A stretch of DNA of 64,000 nucleotides from Desulfonema magnum (GTDB taxonomy: Bacteria > Desulfobacterota > Desulfobacteria > Desulfobacterales > 4be13): NCBI RefSeq assembly GCF_017377395.1, contig NZ_CP061800.1:6841633-6905632 (forward strand). Reading direction: 5' to 3'. The notes beneath the pieces were generated by a model. The model was not told where the DNA came from. It saw only the letters and a list, made by a program, of their open reading frames with translations, and made no database searches. This document shows, one piece after another, positions 54,445 to 63,184 of the stretch; position 1 is the stretch's first letter, and every line of letters starts with the position of its first letter. A program made the position numbers and the translations under genes.

Positions 54445-55047
54445 TCATTTGACGGCAAACTCAATATAATAATTGAAGCCAAGATCAGTCAGTTTTATCT
54501 TTTCAAAGCCTTGCGGCATGACAGCCTCCTCAATTTCTTCCGCGGACAAACGCATATATTCCGGGGGTCCGAAAGACAAATCTTTTTTGCTGCATTCGAT
54601 AACCGCGAAACGGCCCGACGGTCTGAGGATACGCCTGACTTCGGTGATCACCTTGCCCATGTTCCGGGTTACCGGGGGGATGTGAAGCACCGTGGCAATA
54701 AGACAGACATCTGCCTGGTTATCTGCAAGTGGCAGTGGTTCTGTGATATCCGCCACCATTGGTCGGATGTTCTTTATGCCCAGATACGCGGCCTCTTTTT
54801 TCAAGGCTTCAATCATGCTTTCCGAAGCATCCAGCGCATATACGGTTCCCGACACATCCACCTGCTTTGCGGCCCGGATGCTATAGTCACCGGGTCCGCA
54901 GCCCAGATCAAGAAAAGACTCTCCCTCTTTAAGGGCAAGCGCATCAAAGACAATCTCCGGGTCCTGCATCTGGAAGCTGCTCCGCCGCTTTTTCTGACCG
55001 TGTCCATGGCAACTTTTATTTTCCTCATTCAATCGCCTCACCTCCAT
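54445..55047 (-). CDS. Class I SAM-dependent methyltransferase
   Basis: 200 residues. SAM-binding motif I FLDLGCGPGDYSIRAA, acidic end of strand 2 VYALDASESM, motif II VADITEPLPL and LIATVLHIPP. N-terminal HGHGQKKRRS is His/Arg-rich. It starts 12 bases after the stop of the BcrAD/DUF2229 gene, so it shares the operon; a TTG at 55032 sits better behind GGAGGTGAGG than ATG 55047 does and may be the true start. Substrate unknown; a UbiE/arsenite-methylase-like small-molecule target is possible, as is a tetrapyrrole target suggested by context. Confidence 0.82.
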   Translation of the reverse strand: MEVRRLNEENKSCHGHGQKKRRSSFQMQDPEIVFDALALKEGESFLDLGCGPGDYSIRAAKQVDVSGTVYALDASESMIEALKKEAAYLGIKNIRPMVADITEPLPLADNQADVCLIATVLHIPPVTRNMGKVITEVRRILRPSGRFAVIECSKKDLSFGPPEYMRLSAEEIEEAVMPQGFEKIKLTDLGFNYYIEFAVK

Positions 55048-55059
55048 GACAGACTTTTC

Positions 55060-58000
55060 CTACAAATAATAAATAAAAGATTCGATTTTCATTTTATCAT
55101 TCTCATTCCTGTTTCCGTCAAAGCTTAAATTCAGAACAGGGGCGGAATGACTGTTTTCAAAGCCCTTATGCAAAATATCCAGTGATATTTGCGTGTTTTC
55201 ATACATGGAAGCCGCGGTGATGATCCCATGGGTTCCGTTCAGGTCGCTCAGTATTTTGGCGGCTCTGTACCTGCCAAATGCACCAGCATAATATCCGATG
55301 GTTTTGTCTGCTGTCATAATGAGATTTTCCAAATCTTTTTCAAAAGGACTCTCATCTGACAATGATTCAGATACGGCAGTGATATGCCTGCCAAACTCAT
55401 CCAGACCCTCCTCCATGGACTGCGTGGTCTTGCTTTTATTCTGATCCAGAAAATCTCTCCACATGACCCACACATATTCACTGAAGGGACTATAGACAAC
55501 CCGATGCCCCTTATCTTCAATATCTCTGAAAGAGAAGTTGTTCAGGAAGTCATTATACAGGATAAAAGGCTCGCCTATTGCAAGAATCCTCTTTCCGCCA
55601 GCTTTCATCTCCCTGAGTTCATGACGTATTTCCTTTCCCATGTCCGTGAGATCATCAATTTCAAGACCATTGCTCCGGATTCGGTCAGAAAGTTTTTTTA
55701 AATACTTGTCCCGATGCGTTGCAGTCGCCAATCTGACAAGGTCTCCCCCCAGCAGTCCCAGAAAGATTCGCTTCAGATCCTCCCGGGATTTACCCAGAGC
55801 ATCTTCTATGAACGGGGCGAGAATGTCCGCATTCCCATATCCCTCCGCATCCAGTTTTGTTCTCACAAAACGATTGGCCTGTCCGTCTGTTTCCGCGCCC
55901 TCTGTCTGGGGGATGAAAAAAGCGATCCCATCCTTATGACGCTGTTCCGTGCCAAGTTCCCTGAGGACATCTCCCAGCAGGGCTGTCAGGGACAAATATT
56001 CATTGGTCAGCGTATGTTTTCTGCCAATATCAACAGATTCCTGGTTTGTTTCAGGCAGAACCCTGGCGTTTGTTCCCCTGCTGGCAAGCATTTTTTCAAA
56101 AACCTGGGAATAGGGATACATATGGGGCAGACAGAGAGGCGTTCCGGTTTTCAACTCAGCCATGTCGGTCTTTATATTGACTTTTTCATGGACAATGCTT
56201 TGCAGGTAAGTCTCCATGTCATCTGCTTTTTGCACATCTTCCCGGGGCAGGCTGTTCACAAATGCCTCTATCCGGGTGATGACACCCACATCAGAAGAAT
56301 GTTCATCCACTTCGATGTTCAGATAGGGCTTGCCATCCATTATTTCCCTGAAATAATGAGTTACCAGCGAATCAGGACCGCAGCCGTGGTGCGTCAGAAG
56401 AACCGCGTACAAATTGGGATGCTGCTTAATAAGATATGCCGGGTCCAATATGTGCTGAACAAAGGGCCAGTACATATTCGGGTGTTCCCCGAAGATATCT
56501 CCCTCAGGCAAATCATAAAACCCCGCGACCTTATATCCCATGTCCATGAGTTTGCCGGGTATTCCCATATTTAATACGGGATCCGCCACTCCGTATATTT
56601 TTGAGATGATAACAAAGGCTTTTTCATCAGGTCTGATTTGGCTGACAACTTCTTTCCCATATTTCTGAATCCGTTCTTCAAACTGGTGAAACGCCATCAT
56701 CCCTTTTCCAAGTGCGTTGAACGTCTGTTCGGGGGCCGTGCCAAGCTGTTTTCCCAGGGCTGAGAAACTTTTCATCATGAATTCTTTCCCCAGGCTGAAG
56801 GCGATGGTCGGTGCCAGCAGTTCTATGCCTTTGCTGCTCAGTTCCATGGCCTGACTGATCACTTTGAAGGCCAGCTGCATATATGCACACCCGTAATTCT
56901 GTCTTGACTGTGACCCGGGATGATCCACGGTGTACAGATCAGGGAAGAATATATAGTCAACATTTTTTTGAACCAGCTCCGCGACATGCCCGTTGATCAG
57001 CTTCACCGGATAACATGCCTCGCCCAGGGAATATTCCTGCCCCAGTCTGATCGTGTCCTCACTTGTGGGGTCTGACAACAGCACGTTAAAGCCCAGTTCT
57101 TTGAAAAACGTGTAAAACATGGGAAACATCCCGAAGGTGAACAAGGCTCTTGGGATTCCCACTGTTTTTTTACTGTTGTCTGTTACGCCATCATATCCTT
57201 TGAATATCAGTTCCTCTGTCTGTCTGTTAAAGCGTTGTGCATTATTTATCTTTGGCTCAGATGGCTCCCGGATTTTAAGAGACGCTTCTTTGGGTTCAAT
57301 CTCGAATCCCCTGAACCGGGTCTTCCCGGAAACCATCTCTTCGCCTGCCAGAATCGCAGCCCCATAAGCACCGGTCACACTGAAAAACGGCGGCACAGAT
57401 ATCTCCCTGCCGGTAATCGCCCTGAAAGCGTTCAGAACGCCCTGATTATATGCAACACCTCCCTGGAAGAATATTTTGTTTCCGATTTTCTTTTGGCCCG
57501 CGACCCTGTTGAGATAATTCTTCACAACAGAATAGCAAAGCCCCGAGGCGATATCCTTTACATCTGATCCCCTGGCCAGATGTGCCGCGATGCTGGTTTC
57601 AATAAAAACCGTGCATCTTTCTCCCAAATTAATGGGAGTGTCACTGCCGAGGGCAATATTGCCGAAATCATTTATCGGTATATTGAACTTGTTCGCCTGT
57701 TCCTCAATAAACGAACCCGTGCCTGCCGCGCAGATTTTGTTCATTTGAAAATCCGTCACAGCGCCCTCTTTAAGACTGATATATTTTGAATCCTGCCCCC
57801 CGATTTCAAAGATGGTATCCACACTGCTGTCTATGGTGACGGCCGCTTTTGCCTGACTTGTTATTTCATCTTTGACAACATCCGCCCCCACAAGCCTGCC
57901 GATCATATGCCTGCCGGAACCTGTGGTGCCGACCCCTGCAATGCTGATCCTGTGCCCAAACTCGGTCTGAATCTCTTTCAGCCCTTTGGTTACGGCTTCC

Positions 58001-59058
58001 ACGGGGTTTCCCATGGTTCTGAGATATTTGAAGCAAACAATATGATTATTCCTGTCCGTAAGCACCAGATTGGTGCTGGTTGATCCCACATCAATGCCCA
58101 GAAAGCATTCCAAACAGTCTGTATCATGATTTGCAGGCTTGTCGTCATGTTTGCCAATGCTGTCGTTTGTTCCGAAAGAGATCAGGGCAGGCAGGTGAAC
58201 TCTGGTGTCATCTTCTTCAGAAAAATCATCGTCCGTGGCTCCCAGCAACTGTTCCACATTGATTTTGATTTTCTCTCTGCCCGCAATCAGCGCCGCGCCA
58301 AAGGCTCCGATAGTGCTGAAATGTTCGGGGATGATGAGTTCCTCTTTCTTCAGATTCAGCACATCTTCCAACGCGCGAATAATTGCCTGATTATAAGCCA
58401 CTCCCCCTGCAAACACGACAGGCTTTTTCATGGGGAGTTTTTTCATCACCGCCCCCCGGTAGTTCCTGACCATGGCATAAGCCAGCCCCAGCAAGATATC
58501 TTCTGTCGGAACCCCTTCCTGCTGGTGATGGGTAATATCTGTCTTGGCAAACACACTGCATCTCCCGGCTATCCTCGGTACGGATTTGCCTCTGCCCGCA
58601 TAAGGCGCGTAGTCTTCCAACTTCAGATTCAGCCTGGAGACCTGTTCCTCCAAAAATGACCCGGTTCCCGCGGAGCAGTTGGAATTTGCAGAAATTTTTA
58701 TGCGTGATTTATCTTCCCCGGCAAAGTCGGTGATATATTTCGCGTTTTGCCCGCCAATCTCAATAATTGATCCGATATCTTCATGGGTGCTGATACAGCC
58801 TTCCACGATTGCCGCGACTTCATTTGCAGATCCGATTTTTCCTGTTTTTATTAAGAATCTGCTCCCGCTGCCGATTGCCGCACCAAATGCGATGTCTTTC
58901 GGATCATATTTCAGCAGCAGTGCCTCAAGGGATTTTCTCAGGGTACTGTTGATGCTTCCCTTATGCAAGGCATACATATCATATGCAATCTCATTATCGC
59001 TGTTTATCAGCGATAATTTGAGTGATGAATATCCGATGTCAATTCCCAAGCTATACAT
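55060..59058 (-). CDS. Giant fused BcrAD/BadFG ATPase-DUF2229 (2-hydroxyacyl-CoA dehydratase activase type)
   Basis: 1332 residues. Two ASKHA ATPase modules: residues 1-265 (LGIDIGYSSLKLSL, IIEIGGQNAKYI, SANSNCSAGTGSFLEEQ, VVFAGGVAYNQ) and about 310-575 (LGIDVGSTSTNLVL, IFEIGGQDSKYI, MNKICAAGTGSFIEEQ, IFFQGGVAYNQG). The Cys of each NCSAGTG/ICAAGTG loop is the position that holds the [4Fe-4S] cluster between subunits in HgdC-type activators. From about 640, VGIPRALFTFGMFPMF, SLGEACYPVKLINGHV and DHPGSQSRQNYGCAYMQL are DUF2229/HgdB-like. Such proteins drive low-potential one-electron transfer using ATP. No dehydratase or ketyl substrate gene is adjacent. AGGAGG precedes the ATG. Confidence 0.93.
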   Translation of the reverse strand: MYSLGIDIGYSSLKLSLINSDNEIAYDMYALHKGSINSTLRKSLEALLLKYDPKDIAFGAAIGSGSRFLIKTGKIGSANEVAAIVEGCISTHEDIGSIIEIGGQNAKYITDFAGEDKSRIKISANSNCSAGTGSFLEEQVSRLNLKLEDYAPYAGRGKSVPRIAGRCSVFAKTDITHHQQEGVPTEDILLGLAYAMVRNYRGAVMKKLPMKKPVVFAGGVAYNQAIIRALEDVLNLKKEELIIPEHFSTIGAFGAALIAGREKIKINVEQLLGATDDDFSEEDDTRVHLPALISFGTNDSIGKHDDKPANHDTDCLECFLGIDVGSTSTNLVLTDRNNHIVCFKYLRTMGNPVEAVTKGLKEIQTEFGHRISIAGVGTTGSGRHMIGRLVGADVVKDEITSQAKAAVTIDSSVDTIFEIGGQDSKYISLKEGAVTDFQMNKICAAGTGSFIEEQANKFNIPINDFGNIALGSDTPINLGERCTVFIETSIAAHLARGSDVKDIASGLCYSVVKNYLNRVAGQKKIGNKIFFQGGVAYNQGVLNAFRAITGREISVPPFFSVTGAYGAAILAGEEMVSGKTRFRGFEIEPKEASLKIREPSEPKINNAQRFNRQTEELIFKGYDGVTDNSKKTVGIPRALFTFGMFPMFYTFFKELGFNVLLSDPTSEDTIRLGQEYSLGEACYPVKLINGHVAELVQKNVDYIFFPDLYTVDHPGSQSRQNYGCAYMQLAFKVISQAMELSSKGIELLAPTIAFSLGKEFMMKSFSALGKQLGTAPEQTFNALGKGMMAFHQFEERIQKYGKEVVSQIRPDEKAFVIISKIYGVADPVLNMGIPGKLMDMGYKVAGFYDLPEGDIFGEHPNMYWPFVQHILDPAYLIKQHPNLYAVLLTHHGCGPDSLVTHYFREIMDGKPYLNIEVDEHSSDVGVITRIEAFVNSLPREDVQKADDMETYLQSIVHEKVNIKTDMAELKTGTPLCLPHMYPYSQVFEKMLASRGTNARVLPETNQESVDIGRKHTLTNEYLSLTALLGDVLRELGTEQRHKDGIAFFIPQTEGAETDGQANRFVRTKLDAEGYGNADILAPFIEDALGKSREDLKRIFLGLLGGDLVRLATATHRDKYLKKLSDRIRSNGLEIDDLTDMGKEIRHELREMKAGGKRILAIGEPFILYNDFLNNFSFRDIEDKGHRVVYSPFSEYVWVMWRDFLDQNKSKTTQSMEEGLDEFGRHITAVSESLSDESPFEKDLENLIMTADKTIGYYAGAFGRYRAAKILSDLNGTHGIITAASMYENTQISLDILHKGFENSHSAPVLNLSFDGNRNENDKMKIESFIYYL

Positions 59059-59136
59059 TGAATTGCCTCCTGTTACATCATTTTCCCGGTCAGATTGCCG
59101 GTCCCGGGGTCCGGCTGACTATGAACAAAGTTGTTT

Positions 59137-59865
59137 TCAGCCTTTTTCCGATATCCCCTGTCCCTCGACCTGGCGATATTTCTTGCCCGCGCACATCAGA
59201 CAGAGACCTGTTTCCTCCCCTTTGGAGACAACTTTCGTCGCCATAACCTGCTCTCCGCACTGGGAACAGAAAACGCTCTCAGTGATCGGGGCATAGGCCG
59301 GCAAATCAGGCTCTGCGGTTTCAGTCATCAGCAAGTCCTCAAAAGGGAGTTGTATGAGCGAGAATGCCGCTTCCCGCCCTTTTTCCTTGAACGCGGCTTC
59401 TTCTTCCGGGCTTCCGTTTCTGTTTTTAATGACTTTCTCCATAAGGGGATAAAACTCAGGTGCTGCCCGGTCTATGCAGGATCGGAAATCAGGACGAACC
59501 CGGACGCGCACCCCGGTTTCTTCTCCGCGTATGGCAAAAGTTACGGCATGTCGTCCCAGATCACGATATACCAGGGAATTGTTCCCGAGAGTACATCCTG
59601 ACACCGCCTGTATCCCATCGGCAAAGCAGGCGTTTATCTCGACCACGGCCATGAGATTCTCCATTCCCTCGGCAAACAGAGATTCCAAGCCTGCCTGCCT
59701 CAGTCCGTACACCGAGGCCATGACACCGAGAGCGCTCCCGGGGCAAAAATGACCATGAATTTCTGCTGTCTTGATCAGGCAGCAGGACAGGTCGTTTTCT
59801 TGTATGGCTCGGATAAAGTTGGCTCTCGGGCTGAGTTTCAGTTTTTCCATTTCCATTGATTCCAT
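59137..59865 (-). CDS. FmdE-family protein with zinc ribbon
   Basis: 242 residues. FmdE core: IHGHFCPGSALGVMASVYGL (metal-binding His/Cys), VEINACFADGIQAVSGCTLG, AVTFAIRGEETGVRVRVRP. C-terminal zinc ribbon FCSQCGEQV ... LCLMCAGKKYR. FmdE was named from the formylmethanofuran dehydrogenase operon but occurs widely in anaerobes without it. Here it precedes the BcrAD activase by 78 bases on the same strand, downstream of a B12-controlled transporter, so I infer a role in metal or tetrapyrrole handling. AGGAAG supports ATG 59865. Confidence 0.88.
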   Translation of the reverse strand: MESMEMEKLKLSPRANFIRAIQENDLSCCLIKTAEIHGHFCPGSALGVMASVYGLRQAGLESLFAEGMENLMAVVEINACFADGIQAVSGCTLGNNSLVYRDLGRHAVTFAIRGEETGVRVRVRPDFRSCIDRAAPEFYPLMEKVIKNRNGSPEEEAAFKEKGREAAFSLIQLPFEDLLMTETAEPDLPAYAPITESVFCSQCGEQVMATKVVSKGEETGLCLMCAGKKYRQVEGQGISEKG

Positions 59866-60070
59866 TATGTGAGGCTTCCTTTCTTCTTTTGAATTCTAAT
59901 TTAAAATGCTTACAAAGGATCGGACTTTTGTTTTCCCTTTTGTCTGACAAACCCGCGGCCTTCCCCTCGGGAGAATCTTTGACAGATACGGAATCGTTGC
60001 CTAAGGGAACTCGATATAAAATACAAAAAATGTGCGGTGGGTTGCGCTTCGCTCCACCCACCCTACATTT

Positions 60071-60266
60071 CCGGGGGGCACCGTCAATGCTCACAACCGA
60101 GTTATGAAACAGGCTGAGAAAAGTAAAATATTGCCGGTCAAAAACATTTTCAGCCCAGAAATATAAATCAGAATGCTCCCGCTCGTAGCCTATGCGAAGA
60201 TTCATAATGACAGAACAGCGTCAGAAATATAAGCAATATACTGACTTTAATAACATTTCGTATCAT
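60071..60266 (-). pseudogene. TonB-dependent receptor with its whole middle deleted
   Basis: ATG 60266 overlaps the stop of the MFS gene (ATGA) and opens a signal peptide, MIRNVIKVSILLIFLTLFC. About 20 codons later the sequence jumps, out of frame, to the last strands of a receptor: NLRIGYEREHSDLYFWAENV then FDRQYFTFLSLFHNSV, parallel to NLRLGYEKESFDFYLWAENL in the receptor at 51803. About 600 codons are gone. A GGGTGGGTTGCGCTTCGC-type repeat (about 60036-60070) replaces the final strand. Confidence 0.85.
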
Positions 60267-61564
60267 ATCGCTCTTCCTTGCTCCTTTTTTGTCAGTTGAA
60301 AAAATTCCGCCAAACGGCAACGCAATATATAATCGCCTGCGAAAATAACCAGGATGCCGAAGAAACCCAGCCCCATATACAAGTTAAAATAACCCGTAAG
60401 ATCGCATAAATTCCCGCTTATCGGCATGATTCCCAATCCCACAAGGTGCGTCGCGCTGCACAGCACAGCATAATTGGTGGCAGACTGATTCCCCGCGCTC
60501 AGACTCATAATCATACTGTAAATCATGATAAATATGACACCGGCCACCAGCTTGTCATATCCCATGATGATTCCGATCTGCCACAGACCAGGCATCTGGT
60601 TTTGGAATACAATCGCAGATAAGAAATTCAAACTCGCACCGCCAAGACACCCTGTTATAAACACCCATCGGGGGCCCATACGATTGAACAAGATTCCTCC
60701 TATGACCGAACCCAGTATGGTCATGGGAGAGCCAACCCACATATTCATCTGCCCCAGACTGGCCTGGTCAAATCCCATATCAACAAACATGGGCACGCGC
60801 AGCAGACTGCCGCCCCGCTCAAACACCGCGATTAATGTTGAAAATAAGAAAAACCAGAGCGTTCCGGGCCGGGTTATAAATTCCCATGAACTGGGGCCGC
60901 TCCAGATTCCTTCGGATAAAGATGCGCCTTTTTTTCCCCGGAATACCGGCGAAATTTCTTTATGTAGCAGGATGGGAATCATAAGCATCATTTGCAGTCC
61001 CGAGATGATCAGCAGGGTGTGGCTCCATCCCTCGTTCTTGCAAAGAATGAGAAAAAGACCCGCGCCGAGCATATAACCAATGACATAGCCTGCCATCTGT
61101 ACAGCATTTCCCCAAGGTCTTTCACTTGGTTCCAGTATGTCCGTGGCATAGCCATCCACCGCAATGTCTGTGGTGGCAAAGATCAGATTCAGAACAAACA
61201 CTGATATCAGGAGCAGCTCCAAATCTTCCGTTGGCGAAAGCTTCGCCAAAAATGGCAAGATTATTCCTGAAATAATAAGCAAAGGGCTGATCCAGCTTTT
61301 GCGCCGTCCCATGCGGATGCTGTAAAAGCGATCAACAACAGACGCGTAGAGAAATTTAAGTGCCCAGGGGCTGTAAACCAGGGTGGTGAAGCCAATGGTT
61401 CCCAAGCTGGCCCCCTGATTGCGCAGAATTATAGGCAGCAGGGCCCAGGAAAAACAGAGAAAAATTTTCTGCACAATGTACATGAGGAACAGAAGTCCCA
61501 TCTTATACATTGTATTTAATAATACAGATGAATCAGGGGCCAGGGCGGTTTTTACATTATCCAT
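60263..61564 (-). CDS. MFS transporter (AmpG/RhtX-like) under cobalamin riboswitch control
   Basis: 433 residues from ATG 61564 with GGAGTGA seven bases upstream; the frame is open 15 codons further but without a ribosome-binding site. Twelve hydrophobic segments; LVYSPWALKFLYASVVDRFY followed by RMGRRKSW matches the AmpG and RhtX/FptX siderophore-importer group. Placed after a B12 riboswitch and formerly translationally coupled to a TonB receptor, it would carry the ligand from periplasm to cytoplasm in place of an ABC system. Corrinoid or a metal-ligand complex is inferred as cargo. Confidence 0.87.
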   Translation of the reverse strand: MDNVKTALAPDSSVLLNTMYKMGLLFLMYIVQKIFLCFSWALLPIILRNQGASLGTIGFTTLVYSPWALKFLYASVVDRFYSIRMGRRKSWISPLLIISGIILPFLAKLSPTEDLELLLISVFVLNLIFATTDIAVDGYATDILEPSERPWGNAVQMAGYVIGYMLGAGLFLILCKNEGWSHTLLIISGLQMMLMIPILLHKEISPVFRGKKGASLSEGIWSGPSSWEFITRPGTLWFFLFSTLIAVFERGGSLLRVPMFVDMGFDQASLGQMNMWVGSPMTILGSVIGGILFNRMGPRWVFITGCLGGASLNFLSAIVFQNQMPGLWQIGIIMGYDKLVAGVIFIMIYSMIMSLSAGNQSATNYAVLCSATHLVGLGIMPISGNLCDLTGYFNLYMGLGFFGILVIFAGDYILRCRLAEFFQLTKKEQGRAI

Positions 61565-61628
61565 AAAATCACTCCGTACTATAAAAAAGGACCTGGGACC
61601 CCAATACAAGGGGAGCCAGTGTCCAGGT

Positions 61629-61666
61629 AAAAAAAATCCCCGGCCCTGATTATCAGAGCCGGGGAT
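61629..61666 (-). terminator. Expression-platform terminator of cobalamin riboswitch 2
   Basis: On the minus strand ATCCCCGGCTCTGAT pairs with ATCAGGGCCGGGGAT and eight T follow. Nearly the same as the terminator at 54019. Confidence 0.85.
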
Positions 61667-61730
61667 ACCGTTTTTATCCTCGCTTTTTTATCATCATTCT
61701 CCCCAGTCCGCGGAGGAGATCTGACGTTTT

Positions 61731-61877
61731 TAAGTACCTGAGCAAAAGTTTTTTATATACTTTTTCCGCGAGCGGCGGAGAAACCCGGGGTTTTCCTTTA
61801 TCCGGGACACATCATTCCGGAAAAAAAGCCGGGTTTCTTTCCCAGGCGAATATTAAAAATTTATGGTCAGGTACTTA
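61731..61877. mobile_element. MITE family 1 copy 2, inserted in the riboswitch leader
   Basis: 147 bp, TAAGTACCTG to CAGGTACTTA. In riboswitch 1 the aptamer is joined to the terminator by plain leader (TGATATTCTTATCATGCAGT); here the same leader is split by the element just before TCATGCAGTC, so the aptamer and terminator are 147 bases further apart. Confidence 0.88.
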
Positions 61878-61879
61878 TC

Positions 61880-62038
61880 ATGCAGTCAGGTCTTCTGGCT
61901 TCCGGTTCTTCCTAGTTGCTGCGCCTTCCCGCGTTTGCAGGCGGTGGCATATTTGCAGCTTTCGTCCCCGGTCACAGCGGCGGGTCCGCGACGGATTCTC
62001 ACCGTCTTCCCTTAAAGCGATGATTGCTTTCACTGCAT
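61880..62038 (-). ncRNA. Cobalamin riboswitch 2
   Basis: On the minus strand shows the same ordered blocks as riboswitch 1, with about ten substitutions: AAGGGAAGACGGTGAGAATC, GGGGACGAAAGCTGC, a B12 box reading GCCACCG instead of GCCACTG, GGGAAGGCG and AGCCAGAAGACCTG. It precedes the MFS transporter gene. Confidence 0.95.
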
Positions 62039-62078
62039 CTTTTTTATGCTGATTAAGTGTTGAACTGTTTGGTATCCA

Positions 62079-62827
62079 TTATCAGCAGATGGAAAGTATC
62101 AGAAACGCCTCTTGTTTCAGAAAGCGGTTCTCCGGAGTGCGGAAATGAAGCGAAGCGGAATTTTCGCAACGCTCGCAACATTTGCAAAGTCCCAATTCTC
62201 CGGAGTGCGGAAATGGAGCGAAGCGGAATTTTCGCAACGTTCGCAATATTCGCAATGTTCGCAAAGTTCCAATTCTCCGGAGTGCGGAAATGGAGCGAAG
62301 CGGAATTTTCGCAACGTTCGCAATATTCGCAATGTTCGCAAAGTTCCAATTCTCCGGAGTGCGGAAATGGAGCGAAGCGGAATTTTCGCAACATTCGCAA
62401 TGTTCGCAATGTTCGCAAAGTTCCAATTCTCCGGAGTGCGGAAATGAAGCGAAGCGGAATTTTCGCAACGTTCGCAATGTTCGCAATATTCGCAATGTTC
62501 GCAAAGTTCCAATTCTCCGGAGTGCGGAAATGGAGCGAAGCGGAATTTTCGCAACGTTCGCAATATTCGCAATGTTCGCAAAGTTCCAATTCTCCGGAGT
62601 GCGGAAATGAAGCGAAGCGGAATTTTCGCAACGTTCGCAATGTTCGCAATATTCGCAATGTTCGCAAAGTTCCAATTCTCCGGAGTGCGGAAATGAAGCG
62701 AAGCGGAATTTTCGCAACGTTCGCAATGTTCGCAATGTTCCGGGCGAGCAAACTTTTTGCGAAAATTCCGCTTCGCTCCATTTCCGCACTCCTTTTGTTC
62801 TGAAAACTTTTCCATCTGCTGATAATA
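62079..62827. repeat. Nested minisatellite (77-nt unit, 9-nt subunits) within CAGCAGAT ends
   Basis: Eight CTCCGGAGTGCGGAAATG blocks start at 62130, 62198, 62275, 62352, 62429, 62515, 62592 and 62678; spacings are 68, 77, 77, 77, 86, 77, 86, i.e. a 77-nt unit gaining or losing one TTCGCAATG-type 9-mer. An inverted partial copy at about 62757-62795 closes the array. The whole is bounded by ATCAGCAGATGGAAA (62081) and TTTCCATCTGCTGAT (62810). Five or more long overlapping frames on both strands are products of the repetition. Confidence 0.95.
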
Positions 62828-63184
62828 GGTGATCTGATTCTAACGGATTTTGTTGATATTTCTATCTTCCCGGAACTACAGGGAAAAAATATAAAAAAGG
62901 GAAAAGGCCCTGTCAGAGACACCGTCCGGCCGGGAACGGCAGATACGGAACATCACCCGCCGCTTCCTTTTCTTATACTTTTTCCTTGTAGTTTCAATGG
63001 GATAAAAACATCAATAAAATCCGTTGGAATCAGTAGCTGATCAAAATTCATCAGAGGCAATATATTTGCAAAAAGAGGACATATATAATGGTTAAAAAGA
63101 GGATGTCTTTTGAGAAAGGCATTTTTTTTTATGCGAGCCGCACAAACGGATTCATGGGAATATTTTGGGGAGGGGGATAACAGG
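62828..63184. other. Intergenic region without a recognised gene
   Basis: Spacer between the minisatellite and the AraC-type regulator gene. A minus frame at 62953-63201 overlaps the regulator and has no family resemblance. Confidence 0.5.

Noticed and set aside
55714..56574. 286-residue plus-strand ORF inside the BcrAD/DUF2229 gene
   Set aside because: Antisense to a strongly supported gene with intact ATPase motifs.
59561..60205. 214-residue minus-strand ORF running from the receptor relic through the FmdE start
   Set aside because: Its first 45 residues are the receptor fragment and the rest is an out-of-frame reading of a repeat and of the FmdE gene.
62053..62922. Long ORFs on both strands (up to 289 residues) with ANIANIANVAKIPLRF or RSAEMERSGIFATF repeats
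   Set aside because: Five or more mutually overlapping frames over the 77-nt minisatellite cannot all be genes, and none has a credible start.
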